From Plutella xylostella (lineage: Eukaryota > Arthropoda > Insecta > Lepidoptera > Plutellidae), in NCBI RefSeq assembly GCF_932276165.1, contig NC_063988.1:4030001-4094000 (forward strand): a stretch of DNA of 64,000 nucleotides, given 5' to 3'. Positions 31,501 to 40,798 of the stretch are shown here, piece after piece (position 1 is the stretch's first letter; each line of letters starts with the position of its first letter). Under the pieces are notes generated by a model, which did not search any database, had not been told where the DNA came from, and saw nothing but the letters and a program-made list of their open reading frames with translations. The position numbers and the translations under genes are program-made.

Positions 31501-31751
31501 ATGTTTCAGGCGAAAACAAGGTTCAGAATAAATGTTTGTAAGTAAATATCTGCACCGGCTGGGAGGCGAACTCAGGTCTTCGGCGCTTTTGATAAAACTT
31601 TAGGCGAAGGTAATGGTAATTAGATAAACAAACCTTGTATTTTGGAAAGGAGTAGCCGCGGCTGGACCACATCTTCGACGTGATACTGCCCGGCGTGGGA
31701 CTCCAAGAGCTCATCCTTTTGAACGGGTATGCAGAACTCAAAATGGCTCAT
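16518..31751 (-). CDS. NCAPD2: Condensin complex subunit 1 (CAP-D2)
   Basis: Non-SMC HEAT-repeat subunit of condensin I, needed for mitotic chromosome compaction. 22 exons in transcript order: 31634-31751, 31237-31350, 30974-31146, 30662-30834, 30356-30497, 30174-30269, 29702-29860, 28839-29000, 27809-27946, 27201-27566, 26738-27064, 26280-26480, 25724-25935, 24876-25206, 24312-24494, 23681-23892, 20602-20772, 18768-19040, 18108-18372, 17696-17872, 17369-17468, 16518-16600. They sum to 4176 bases, 1391 aa, matching the human length of about 1400. Family blocks: SHFEFCIPVQKDELL at the start, FVLGQVALQQLIYLD, RFPNLTQPWTHHIY, NVMPDIISRLSDPELNV and IEKLCQRFKLSTEERQWRDLAY. The C-terminus is a basic/acidic Ser-rich tail (SDESDEEDSNKK, ending TTRKRK), as in orthologues. 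Exons 7, 8, 13 and 16 have extra partial copies. The start is the first ATG of exon 1. High confidence. Confidence 0.95.
16805..17281. mobile_element. Two related TA-flanked MITEs in tandem
   Basis: Elements at 16805-17033 (229 bp) and 17069-17281 (213 bp) share the terminal inverted repeat with consensus CAGTGCCACAAACTTATCTG, extending to about 33 bases, and are similar throughout. Each is flanked by a TA dinucleotide on both sides, as for Tc1/mariner-type insertions. They lie 35 bases apart in the last NCAPD2 intron, in the same orientation. Confidence 0.8.
18465..18667 (-). mobile_element. tRNA-derived SINE
   Basis: Read on the minus strand the head is tRNA-like: GGCCCCGTAGCTTAGGCGG (A box region), then about 35 bases, then CGGGTTAAAATCCCGC (T-loop/B box). 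The rest ends in CGGATGGCCGTGTGTGAG, shared with the copy at 10563-10884. It lies in an NCAPD2 intron between exons 18 and 19. It is a retroposon, not a functional tRNA gene, because the acceptor stem does not close. Confidence 0.75.
19446..20587. mobile_element. Fold-back-like element with 170-bp core repeats and 8-bp target duplication
   Basis: Flanked by perfect 8-base copies of TTTATAGT (19438-19445 and 20588-20595). The left arm is made of degenerate units such as TTCCGAAT and CACGAAT; the right arm consists of the inverse (ATTCGTGA, TTCGGAA). In the centre three tandem copies with a period of exactly 170 start at 19823, 19993 and 20163 with GAAACGCTCCGCTCCGCTTC. The insertion lies only 6 bases past the last base of NCAPD2 exon 17 on the transcript, so the donor GTAAGT is intact. 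No protein is encoded. Confidence 0.8.
20885..23680 (-). repeat. Two extra partial copies of NCAPD2 exon 16 (interrupted array)
   Basis: Units of about 176 bases carry the 3' part of exon 16 (LARYLPLLRHLLTNPAKCTP onward), its GTAACx donor and the first intron bases. The intact exon is 23681-23892; one copy is at about 23440-23616 and a second at about 20885-21074. The second is split from its neighbour by the transposon at 21075-23435. Removing the transposon restores a continuous three-unit array. The copies lack the exon's 5' part and a clear acceptor. Confidence 0.8.
21075..23435. mobile_element. 2.36-kb non-autonomous DNA transposon, TSD GGGA
   Basis: It begins CAGGGTGTCCACT and ends AGTGGACACCCTG (13-base perfect inverted ends), flanked by GGGA at 21071-21074 and 23436-23439. 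Near both ends the phrase TTCCCTGACTTTCC recurs many times (left about 21105-21155, right about 23325-23420). An internal 81-bp tandem pair starts at 22292 and 22373. The interior is AT-rich and no transposase was recognised. It interrupts a duplicated piece of NCAPD2 exon 16. Confidence 0.85.
25513..25660 (-). repeat. Partial copy of NCAPD2 exon 13
   Basis: On the minus strand this repeats the last about 145 bases of exon 13 (25724-25935), from LLVMVARAKPSV to LALGKKNNR, with a donor GTACCTG. The upstream edge falls in unrelated AT-rich sequence with no acceptor in the correct phase, so it is most likely an unused duplication. Confidence 0.8.
28406..28546 (-). repeat. In-frame candidate alternative exon 8b of NCAPD2 (partial copy of exon 8)
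   Basis: 141 bases (47 codons, no stop) repeat exon 8 from LGMMCSVISAALSGEG to YVRHK. Unlike most other copies here it has both an acceptor (CAGACTTCAG) and a donor (GTAGGT), and both phases are 0, like the real exon 8. It lacks the first seven codons of exon 8. If used with exon 8 it would insert 47 residues; if used instead it would delete SYTLRIS and change V to A. Function unknown. Confidence 0.6.
29281..29700 (-). repeat. Four copies of the NCAPD2 exon 7 end separated by (CA)n tracts
   Basis: The last about 70 bases of exon 7 (PREMTAAIATLQPYLESDE) are repeated at about 29281-29362, 29397-29462, 29497-29573 and 29602-29680, with CA/TG dinucleotide runs between them. The intact exon 29702-29860 is followed by the weak donor GTGTGT, while the distal copy at 29281 is followed by the strong donor GTAAGT. 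The TG runs end in GAG or similar, so the copies could act as in-frame cassettes. One copy suffices for the normal protein length. Confidence 0.8.
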
Positions 31752-32201
31752 TTTATATATTCTTATGAAACAACATAGAACACACTAGACTAAAACATTT
31801 CTTTTCGCTAAAAACAATATTATTTTCAAAAATCTAAACAAATCCAATCCAAAAACCGCGGCCGTTCGTTTATTTTGAAATTTGTTTTTTTTTAAGTCTA
31901 GTGAAGACCAACCGGTTTTAATCGATTATTATGGCTCTGTAAAAACCGGTATATTCATAAAGATAATCGAATAATCGTTTTGAAAATCACCCCGTGTAAA
32001 CGAAGTCCACAGACCACAATAGTCTGTGATGATGTGTTGTTGGAAGTTTTGTTTCTGAATGTTGGCAGTACTCTTGACACGTTGGTTGACGTTTCGCTTT
32101 CAAGTCGGCCAACTCGATCACTTTTTCTTGGATTTTGTGTTATTGCAGGCAGTGCGAGTGCTTATTGTTGCATATTAGTGAAAGTATCATTATAAACAAT
32201 A
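31752..32201. promoter_or_regulatory. Shared upstream region of NCAPD2 and SSR3
   Basis: Only 450 bases separate the two start codons, which point away from each other, so this stretch must contain both 5'UTRs and probably a bidirectional promoter. It contains related blocks ACCGGTTTTAATCGATTATT (31910-31929) and an AAACCGGTATATT...AATCGAATAATCG stretch (31943-31977). No TATA box is placed with confidence. Confidence 0.6.
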
Positions 32202-34232
32202 ATGTCGGCTAAAGTTACCAAGGCTTTTACTAAGGAAGAGGAGCTGCTGCTGCAAGATTTCAGCAGGAATGTCTCGACCAAGTCTTCAGCATTATTCTAT
32301 GGAAATGCCTTCATCGTATCTGCTATTCCCATCTGTGAGTACCTATTTATACACTTCCAGTCATCGGAACTCCCCTTGACCCCTTCATCCATCCCTTATC
32401 AGTGACTTTTCATTCATAAACTCACTTTACTTGATCATTCCAACTGGACACCAATAAGTCTCCCCTCAACATTCCAGGGTTATTCTGGAGGGTGCACGCT
32501 CTAGAGCTGACGCCGGCGCTGCTGTGGTTCGCGGTGGTGACGGCGGCCAGCACGTGGCTGTTGGCGCTGGCGTACCGCAACACCAAGTTCCAGCTGAAGC
32601 ACCGGGTGGCTGTGCGCCGCGAGGACGCCGTCGCGCGCGAGATGTCGCGCAAGCTCGCCGACGACAAGAAGATGAGCAGGAAGGAGAAGGATGAGAGGTA
32701 AATATGAGCAGAGAGCTCTTGGGCATAGTTGATGAGCATGGCCTGGTATAGTCCACAAATGGGGTTAGTGTTCTGCCTAGTGCCAACACTTTTGTACACA
32801 TAATCAATGTGTAAGTTGTATGTTGATATCAAATAAATATTCTTGATCTATCTTTCAAAGTCAGGAGGAAACAATGGCCAGCTTAGGTTTTTGGCTCAGT
32901 AGTGTATTTTACAATCATTTCCATTTCTTGTTTATTTTCTGTCTGTGGAATACCTTCATAATTATATGATAATTATCTACTGTATCAGAGAAAGAGTTAT
33001 GTATATTTTATTGTAGTTTGTTGTTAAAAGTAAATTATCTAAAATTATTATTAAAATGATAACAATTTGTATACATTAAAATTATTACTTTTAATTGGTG
33101 TCTATAAATGCTTTCTTTCATTTTTATTTTACTGTATTTTATCGCTATTATTTTGATTAGATGAATCATAGGCATGAAAACCTTGTATAGTCTTTTAAAT
33201 ATTTATTATGTGACCATATGATTACATTTAAATTGGAGTCATTGTTGAACACAATCACTTTAAATTTTAATAAATCATAAAGTCAAAATTAGTGCATTTT
33301 TTCAATGCATTAACATAGATACTTATCTAATTACTCCCCATTTATGGCTAGATAGTTTCATAGTCCTAACCATAATGAGTTTATTCAATCTACTCCATAC
33401 TGAACAACATTTCCACCAAATTCCAGGATCCTGTGGAAGAAGAATGAGGTGGCGGACTATGAGGCGACCACCTTCTCCATCTTCTACAACAACGCGCTGT
33501 TCCTCGCCATCGTCATCCTCAGCAGCTTCTACCTGCTGCGCTCCTTCACGCCCACTGTGTATCCTTTTCACATTTGACATGGTTATGAGGTCTATAGATC
33601 AAACATTTCTCATGCATTGGTAAGAAACCAGCAAGAGGAAAAAAAGCTGGCATTTTGAAATGGTAGTCTTTAACTATATAAATATAAATCATAATTATGG
33701 TGACTATGTAAGGATACATAGCTTATATAGGCGTCATTGACAAGCACTAGCTTTTCATTGCACATTCAAGGTTCCATTTAGGTAGGGACTTAAACATAGT
33801 TCTGGTTGTGGAGTATAATTATGATGAAACTGAAATGATTCTAAACCAGTATTAAATATTTTATAATAAGAGTTTAAACATGCCATTTCCTCATGATGTA
33901 TTCTTTCACCATCAATATGTATGAATAGTTGAAAACCTTTAATGCTTTACTAGTTTCACAATGATCAAATTGAGTATTTTCAGTTATGTCATGGAAATGT
34001 ATAGAAGAATCTACGTTTATTATTCCTACTTCCTATGAAGCTTAGTGAACATCTCCAATAATATAGATAGATAGATAGAGTACTCTTTATTTGTACACCA
34101 AGAAATGATTAACAATATATTTACTTTCTCTCCATAAAATATTTTCCTTAGCACTCATAACACAGTAACTACATCGTGTCGCTGTCGACGGCGTCCGGGC
34201 TGCTGGCCCTGCTCTCCACCGGCACCAAGTGA
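32202..34232 (+). CDS. SSR3: Translocon-associated protein subunit gamma (TRAP-gamma)
   Basis: Multi-pass ER membrane subunit of the TRAP complex, which sits at the Sec61 channel and aids translocation of some signal sequences. Four exons: 32202-32334, 32478-32697, 33427-33558, 34166-34232; phases join to 183 aa (human 185). Almost every block is recognisable: EEELLLQDFSRNVSTKSSAL, FYGNAFIVSAIPIWLFWRV (first membrane segment), a second hydrophobic segment near residues 60-80, the charged cytosolic loop with KMSRKEKDERILWKKNEV, DYEATTFSIFYNN, and two C-terminal membrane segments ending LLALLSTGTK. The start ATG is in a normal context and is the family start. AATAAA at 34367-34372 closes the transcript. 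Very confident. Confidence 0.96.
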
Positions 34233-34366
34233 ACACAGGACTAACCTGTGAGTGTGTGAGTGACTGATGCAGAGACAGATCTCCCTTGCAAGTGCGTGTA
34301 CATCTTATTTAAAACATTGTAAGAGATCATTATTGTTGTTAGAATAATTTTACAAGCTAATTTAAT

Positions 34367-34396
34367 AATAAAACTTTTTATAAAATGACATTTATT
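34367..34396. terminator. Convergent poly(A) signals of SSR3 (+) and the receptor gene (-)
   Basis: AATAAA on the plus strand at 34367-34372 ends SSR3; AATAAA on the minus strand (TTTATT at 34391-34396) is a candidate for the receptor gene. They are less than 20 bases apart, so the two transcripts probably meet or overlap at their 3' ends. The receptor 3'UTR would then be about 950 bases. Confidence 0.5.
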
Positions 34397-35343
34397 TTGT
34401 TCCTTATTTACAATTTGTCTTAACTTAATCGTTACATTAAAAGTCAGAGTTCCAGTACAGGAATACTCGTTGAAGTCGGCTCTTCAAGGGTGGGCTAATA
34501 CATGCAATCACATCTTCCTTATCTTATGTTTAAACTTACAAGCGTAAGAAATTATATTTACAGTCCCAGTCTGTATGTTAACAGCTATGATTGTATGAAG
34601 TATGTTTTTCCCGTTAATAAAAATAAACCGAATTATTATGTACCGACGTAATGGGTACTTTACGTTAATAAACCTCATAAAATAACAGTAAAAGTATAAT
34701 TAGATTGCAGAGTTGGACTCAAGTTAAAACGTATGTCTTACTTAACAAATGCCATTAGAATTCAAATGACTAGAAATAGAAACCTACCTCTTACTTTATT
34801 GTTGCTTTTCATTTCCTAGAATATGCCAAAAATATTTTTACTTATCAAATATTTCCACATACTTTATACCATCACAGCTAGTTTCTCGTCCATCACTGTC
34901 CTCGCCTAGACCTATAGACCTCGTCGACACAGTGAAGATGTTAAAGAGAAAAATAATTTCGAAGATTCCTTTTCGATGTCCTTAACTGTCGCACTTTCGT
35001 TACTTTTAAATTCATAGTCTAGTTTTCACTATCACCATCCAAGCTATTGGTATGGATTATATACCGCATTGTGCAATCGGCTAGGTATTATTGTTTGTCG
35101 GGCATTTTCAAAATGTTCATAGTCTTCCACTAAATATGTACAATTGAACCGCTTTCAACCGGCGCATCAGAAGTACACTCGATCCTCGTTACCTTGCTCG
35201 ATGGAACCACCACCGAACTTTTCTATTCACTAAAGTGTTCGTATCCAAAGTCGATTAACATTTCCCGATGCGCCGCATGGAACCGGCTGGAAGCGCCTCA
35301 CTGTCAAATCGGTCCGTTCCGTGGAACGCTGGCTTGTCAGCGC

Positions 35344-37175
35344 TCAGTACATCATGCCCACGTGCAGCGGCTCCGAGCGCTGGAAGAACACGTTGGGGTT
35401 GGAGCTGCGCGTGGCCTCGCCCCCCGCACCCACCGCCCCCACCCCCGCGCCCCCCGCCGCCGCGCACAGCGCGCCCTCCGCGCGCACGCCTGCAGGGAAC
35501 AACAGAGATTATTACAACCGGCGACCAGACCTCACGCGGCCTACAGCATGTACGGAGAAACGGTGCGTGCTCTCAGCAAGGATACTACGAGAAGCGTACA
35601 AACTATGGAAGTAAAGTCAGGGGTGTCTTTAGTGAAAGGTAAGTTAAGAAGAGTGGTGTCACAGGGCGAGTAATGTGCAGACTTACCTGGCGGCAGGAGG
35701 TATTGGTAGGGGGGGTAGTGGTAGTGCATGAGGGGGGGCGGGGGGTAGTGCGGCGGGGGGCGGTAGGGGCGTGCGAGCGAGCGGCCGTACACCGCGCCGA
35801 ACAAATCTGCGAACAGAACGCGACGTCAAACATGTGCGGGGAAGCGCCAGTCCTCACTATGTAGCGCACTTTAGATACTTAACTAACCGGCTGGCTGAGT
35901 AGGCGCGTCCTTGCGGTCCAGCGGCAGCGCCAGCGGCTGCGGCGCCGCCGACACCATGCCGTACTTGACCGGCTTGAAGTGGAAGAACGAGGGCGAGTAG
36001 CCCGAGCCGGCCGCGCCCAGCGAGCTCAGCCCCTCGTCGCGGTCCGCGTCCCAGCGGCCCTCGCGGCCCAGCGCCGCCAGCCGCCGCCCCTTCGGAGCGA
36101 ACATGAGCGCGAACACCACGGCGCACGTGGCCAGCAGCCCCGCCGCCACGCACGCGTCGCGCAGCGCCTCGCCCGCGCCCAGCGCCGCCGCCACCCAGCA
36201 CAGCGCCACCGCCGCCGCCGCGCCGCCCGCGCCCAGGATGTGCGTCGCCTCGCGGTAGTTGTCTCGGATGCCGCGCGAGCGCAGCGCCACCGCGCACACC
36301 ACCGCCACCAGGAACGCCGCGTAGCTCAGCGACAGCAGCAGGTCGCCCAGCGGCGCGGCGCAGCGGCCCGGCGCCGCCACGCGCGGGGGCGCGCCGCCCA
36401 GCCACTGCGCGCCGATGGCCACCTGGATCATCACCGCGAAGAACAGCAGCAGCCCCTGGTAGGCGGCCGGCAGGTACACGCCGCCGTTGAGGCTCAGCAG
36501 GAACACGCACTTGACCAGCAGCGACGCGAACACCAGCACGTAGGCCACGCCCGTGCCGAAGCGCACGGCGCCGCACGTGAAGGCGGACACGGGCGCGGCC
36601 AGCAGCGCCGCCGTGCCCGCGCACAGGAACAGCCCTAGCAGCAGCGTCTGCCCCAGCAGCAGGTGGCGGCGGCTCGGCGCCGTGCGGGACGCGCCCCACA
36701 CCACGAAGGCCTCGAAGCCGGCGAGCGTGACCATGCAGGCGCAGGCCAGCGCCAGCACGGGCACGGCCCAGGGCTCGGGGCGCAGCGCGCCGGCGGGCGG
36801 CGGCGGCGGTGGCGTGGGCGGGACGGTGGCGGGGCGCGGGGAGCTGGCGGGGCGCGGCGGCGCGGGCGGCGCGGGCGGCGGCGGCGCCACGGACGAGGCG
36901 CGCTCGGGCAGCACGAAGTACTCGGTGCTCATGTGCAGGCGGTGGCGGCGCGGCGGCGGCGGCTCGGTCTCGGGCTCGTCGTAGGGGTCGTCGTAGTCGT
37001 CGTCGGCGCGGTGCAGCGCGGCGTGCGGCGCGGCGCGCGGCTGGTAGCGCGCGGGCACGCGGGGCGCCAGGCGGTCCCCGAAGCGCGCGCCCCCCGCGCC
37101 CCCCGCGCCCGCCCCCGCCGCCGCCGCCGCCGCGCACGCCGCGCACGCCAGCCACGCCGCCAGCAGCGCGCGCAT
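35344..37175 (-). CDS. Class C (family 3) orphan seven-transmembrane receptor, short ectodomain
   Basis: Three coding exons: 35888-37175, 35687-35806, 35344-35489, joining to about 517 aa. Residues 1-20 are a hydrophobic signal peptide; 30-135 are acidic then Pro-rich; seven hydrophobic segments lie near 137-159, 171-193, 205-229, 239-259, 278-299, 312-333 and 341-361. Class C hallmarks: TM3 TCGAVRFGTGVAYV with ASLLVK (Cys201), an ECL2 Cys (272), TM4 with QVAIGAQW, R-x-x-x-x-NYREATHI after TM5, and FAPK at the end of TM7. The tail contains SFFHFKPVKYGMV and a Pro/Tyr-rich exon 2, and ends VGMMY. There is no Venus-flytrap ligand domain, unlike metabotropic glutamate receptors. If the exon 1 donor GTTAGT were not used, the frame would stop at once (TAG). 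Ligand unknown; I do not assign an orthologue. Confidence 0.8.
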
Positions 37176-37225
37176 CTCGCAGCGCTCACCGGCGCCGGCG
37201 CATCGGCTCGCTGCGCCCGTGGTCT
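37176..37225 (-). other. 5'UTR of the receptor gene, with upstream splice acceptor
   Basis: Minus-strand TGTGTTCCAG ends at 37226, a good acceptor 50 bases before the ATG. It implies at least one further non-coding exon upstream, that is, at higher coordinates. The GC-rich block near 43.87 kb is one candidate, unproven. Confidence 0.45.
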
Positions 37226-39376
37226 CTGGAACACAACATGCACGAACTTATTCGCTTGTCAACATTTAATACATAACACCAATTTTGAAGTGCAATGTAC
37301 AAGTACATATAAAGACTATGTACATTATTGTACACTCTGGATCTCCTATCGAGTGCGAGATCATTTTAATTGCGCTGCTGCCATTTACATTTTTGCACAT
37401 TTTTCAACAGGCTGAAATCCTGTGCTGATTCTTTGATAATCGACATGACATTGGATGTCTACGAGCAGGGAATACCAAGGGAATACTTACTGTATGTAAG
37501 AACATGACTAAATAAACCAGTTATACCCAGGAGTTCTACCCGCTCGGTGTGTGTCGTTGTCAAGTTTTTATTATTTTACTTTATTTGTCCAAAGACTATT
37601 TGACTTAGTGATGACCCTGCAGTAGACCTAAGATAGTATTACACCAAGTCAATACCATTAATAAGCGCTGCCTGACTTGCATGATTGCTCTCGCTACCTC
37701 ATGGGGTTTATTTATTTATCTTTATGTTTAATGTAACTAGGTATGACATTCATAAATAAACCAATTTTAAGGGTCCTAACTACAACATTAATTACACCCA
37801 GCCTAGTTTTTAATACGTATGTTAACCAATGCACAAAGCGTTCTAATAATATCTTCCGAGTTGGTAAATTTCCTTAGCAAATGATCATTACACTTTGGTC
37901 CATTACCTTCGACAGTTTACAGTTTTAATTCTCATTGCATAATGTAAAGTCATTTACTATCGCACCGGAATCTCGGCTAACAAGCGCAAGTCGGAATTAA
38001 TAAAGCTATCACAAGTGCAACTCGAGACCGAAGGCATCGCACGGTATAATGGGGTGTTATGTTAGTGACACGACGCCGCGACACGACGCGAGGGGCAATG
38101 AACGGATTATCCCGCGCGCCGCATTATCCTGACAACCACTGCCGATCCCATATTGCTTATTTGCAAACTAAACCCTTCGCAACGCACACCTACCTGCATA
38201 CTTAAGTATGAGTATACGTACCTATTGGGTTCGGTGTACGTACCGGATATAGACATTAAAAGAATTTGTTACCTAGATAAGTAAAATACCTATTTGGACG
38301 ATAGGACTCCGACCAGAGTGATTTATCTAAACCACTTCGTGCCATGTTGCCCGACTTTGCCAAGACTTCCGCTCTCAGAGCGAACCTGGCAACCAACACC
38401 GATTGTAACAACAGTCAAGCAATTTGTCTTAACGGAATGTCCAACGTAAAATATGCATCGGTTCCCTACAAGGAAACCCTAATCCAGGCCGGGAGATTAC
38501 GCAGACAGGTTCACGGCTGATCGTGACTACTTATTATCCGAATCGAGGGAGAACGTATTGTAGGCTGATTTGGAGCTGAAGTAACGGTCTGCAGTCGGCA
38601 CAAGCCGGCATTGTACCGCCGCAACGGTATCGCCTAATGTTATCTTTAATCACTTCCCAAATCTCCCTTGTGCACAGTGGGTAGGTACTTATCTCGATTT
38701 TAAATATTGACAGTGGGTAATTCCGCAGCTTTTTACGGACTACGTAAGTACTCGTTTTAAGTGCCCTGTTTGTGTCGCTATCTGATGCAATACTGTCCTA
38801 CTGAGCACCAACTCGAACAAATATTTACCTACCGACTTACCTAACTGTTATATTTGAGTGGTCTTGTTACCGACTATGTGCATAAGCACTTCCGTAGTTC
38901 CTAATGTTGTGTTATGAATACGGAATTAGTGACACGATCATGCCACTTTCCCGTCAATCAAATAAGCGTACAGCGCACATCTGTGGACTAGAGCGGGCGC
39001 AGTTTTCTGTCAAGGCGACGTGTGATTTAACGGCCATCGCGTTTGAAGGTGCCCCCGTAAGAATGGAAAGTAATATTTCCTCTGGCTGGTGGAGACAATG
39101 AGGCTCGGGAGACAGTGGCGTGCGCGTGCGCGGCCGCGCGTTGTAAAAGTAACAGCTCAAATACTCTGGGAGAAACTCGCGCGGCTCGCGGCAGCGGCGC
39201 CGGCGGTCGCTGGACATTCCTACATCACCGATCATTGTTCTCCTAACACCTAGCCGAATGTTCATCTGTATAAGTGAATTTTGTGGGCTATGAAATGGAA
39301 GGTTGTTTATGAAATTTCTTGAAAACCATCTTTAAAGCCTATATAGTCATTCTGCGCCGATTTCTTTGGCAGTTTA

Positions 39377-39720
39377 TACACTCACGGGCAATCAAAAAGT
39401 TCCACTCACAAAATGCCAAAACAAAAAACCAAACAACCACAATTTTTTCACACATTGAATTTAAAATTTGAACAAAATATTACCGTTTGTAGTTAGTAAT
39501 ATCCTGTTGCGCTGGTGTAGTTCAATGTCGCAGATCGCGTAATTAAGCTATTCCATTTGGTGCTTTTCTCAGTGGAAGCTTTTCATTGCCAATGGGTGTA
39601 TCTGGCACAGGCACACCCCCTACCTACCACTTTTTCTTCGGCATCATCGGTGTTCCTGACCCCACAAATCATTAAACAATTCCGAAAGTTAAAGCAAAGT
39701 GATAATTTTTAATTTGAATG
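39377..39720. repeat. Interspersed repeat starting ACTCACGGGCAATCAAAAAG
   Basis: The opening block (TCACGGGCAATCAAAAAGTT, then CCACTCACAAAATGCC) resembles the end of a DNA element frequent in moth genomes, recalled from memory. The other end was not found and no ORF is present. Borders approximate. Confidence 0.35.
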
Positions 39721-40036
39721 AAATCGTTATATAGCGCCTATGCCGAATGTCTTTGGTATAAGTATTATAGGTAGGTAAGTCACTAATTTATTGGTATCGG
39801 ATATATTTACAACGTCTACTACCTATTCATACCGTAATAACGCAACGCAATACTCGTGTCGTATATTTGTATTTGTCAGTCTAGATTGATCCATTAAATG
39901 GTACCTAACCTAGTCATAAACGACCATTTGATGGCTTTATTAGTCCCGATTGCACAAACCGCAAAATACTTAAACCAGTTGCTGAATCTCAAAGACCTTA
40001 CCTGAGACCTGCCTACACCTACTAAAACAAAAGAAC

Positions 40037-40798
40037 GGTTCTACCTTTTTTGGCATAAGATTTATTTGCCTAATCTCATATTGCATAGTAACGTTTGGTC
40101 AAAGTCTCGTTACGCCGAAAATCGTATGGCATAAATCTCGTTTAGTAAAAAGTTATTTCGCATAACATTGTTTAGCCTAATAATGGTATGGCCAAATCTT
40201 GAATAGCCTAATAATGCTATGGCATAGGTTTATACAAAGTAATAATATTCGTTTGGCTTTCACTTTGACGGAGCGTCTCCCTACATAGCGCAAACTGGTG
40301 CCTTGTATTGTTTCCGCTGTTTGGAAAACGCTCCGCTCCGCTTCGCTGCGCTCCGCTTTGGTTTTGATTAACATGTGCACCTAACACGCTCCTCCTCGCT
40401 TTGCTAGTCGTCGCACCTATTTTTAGGTTTCGATCTCATGGGGTTTGTAATAATTATATTGGTCGTTAACTTCCGATTCTTTGATCATACAATATCGTGA
40501 TTTTCGGGATGTAGGAGAAAAATACCACAATTTGTACATTTACTACATACCTACTTAATATATTATTTATTAAGATAACATTAGGAGAAACAAGATTATA
40601 CATAGGTATAGACGAACATAAATTTGAGCAAACGAAACTTAGGTGTTTAAAGATTGTGCCTAAAGAGTTTTAGACGAAACGAGCCTTATGCCACATAAGT
40701 CTTGGCAAAGTGATGGTTCGGCCAAAAAAGTTTAGACCATACGAGTTATGCGAAATGAGTTTTGGTCAATAAAGATTATGCGAGATGAGCGGAACCCC
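40037..40798. mobile_element. Second fold-back-like element with shared core, TSD AAAAGAAC
   Basis: Perfect 8-base AAAAGAAC copies flank it (40029-40036 and 40799-40806). Arms carry degenerate GGCATAA-type motifs on the left and their inverse (TTATGCGA, TTATGCC) on the right. The core at about 40325-40440 matches the core repeat of the element at 19446-20587 (AACGCTCCGCTCCGCTTCGC, then ACATGTGCACCTAACACGCT). The arms of the two elements are not alike. No coding capacity. Confidence 0.8.

Noticed and set aside
35857..37155. A 432-codon ORF in another minus-strand frame of the receptor exon
   Set aside because: It is an Arg/Gly/Ala-rich shadow caused by extreme GC content; the hydrophobic seven-segment frame next to it is clearly the coding one.
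35979..37415. Several plus-strand ORFs of 140-250 codons antisense to the receptor
   Set aside because: Low-complexity Arg/Ala/Gly translations expected opposite GC-rich coding sequence; no domain or splice logic.
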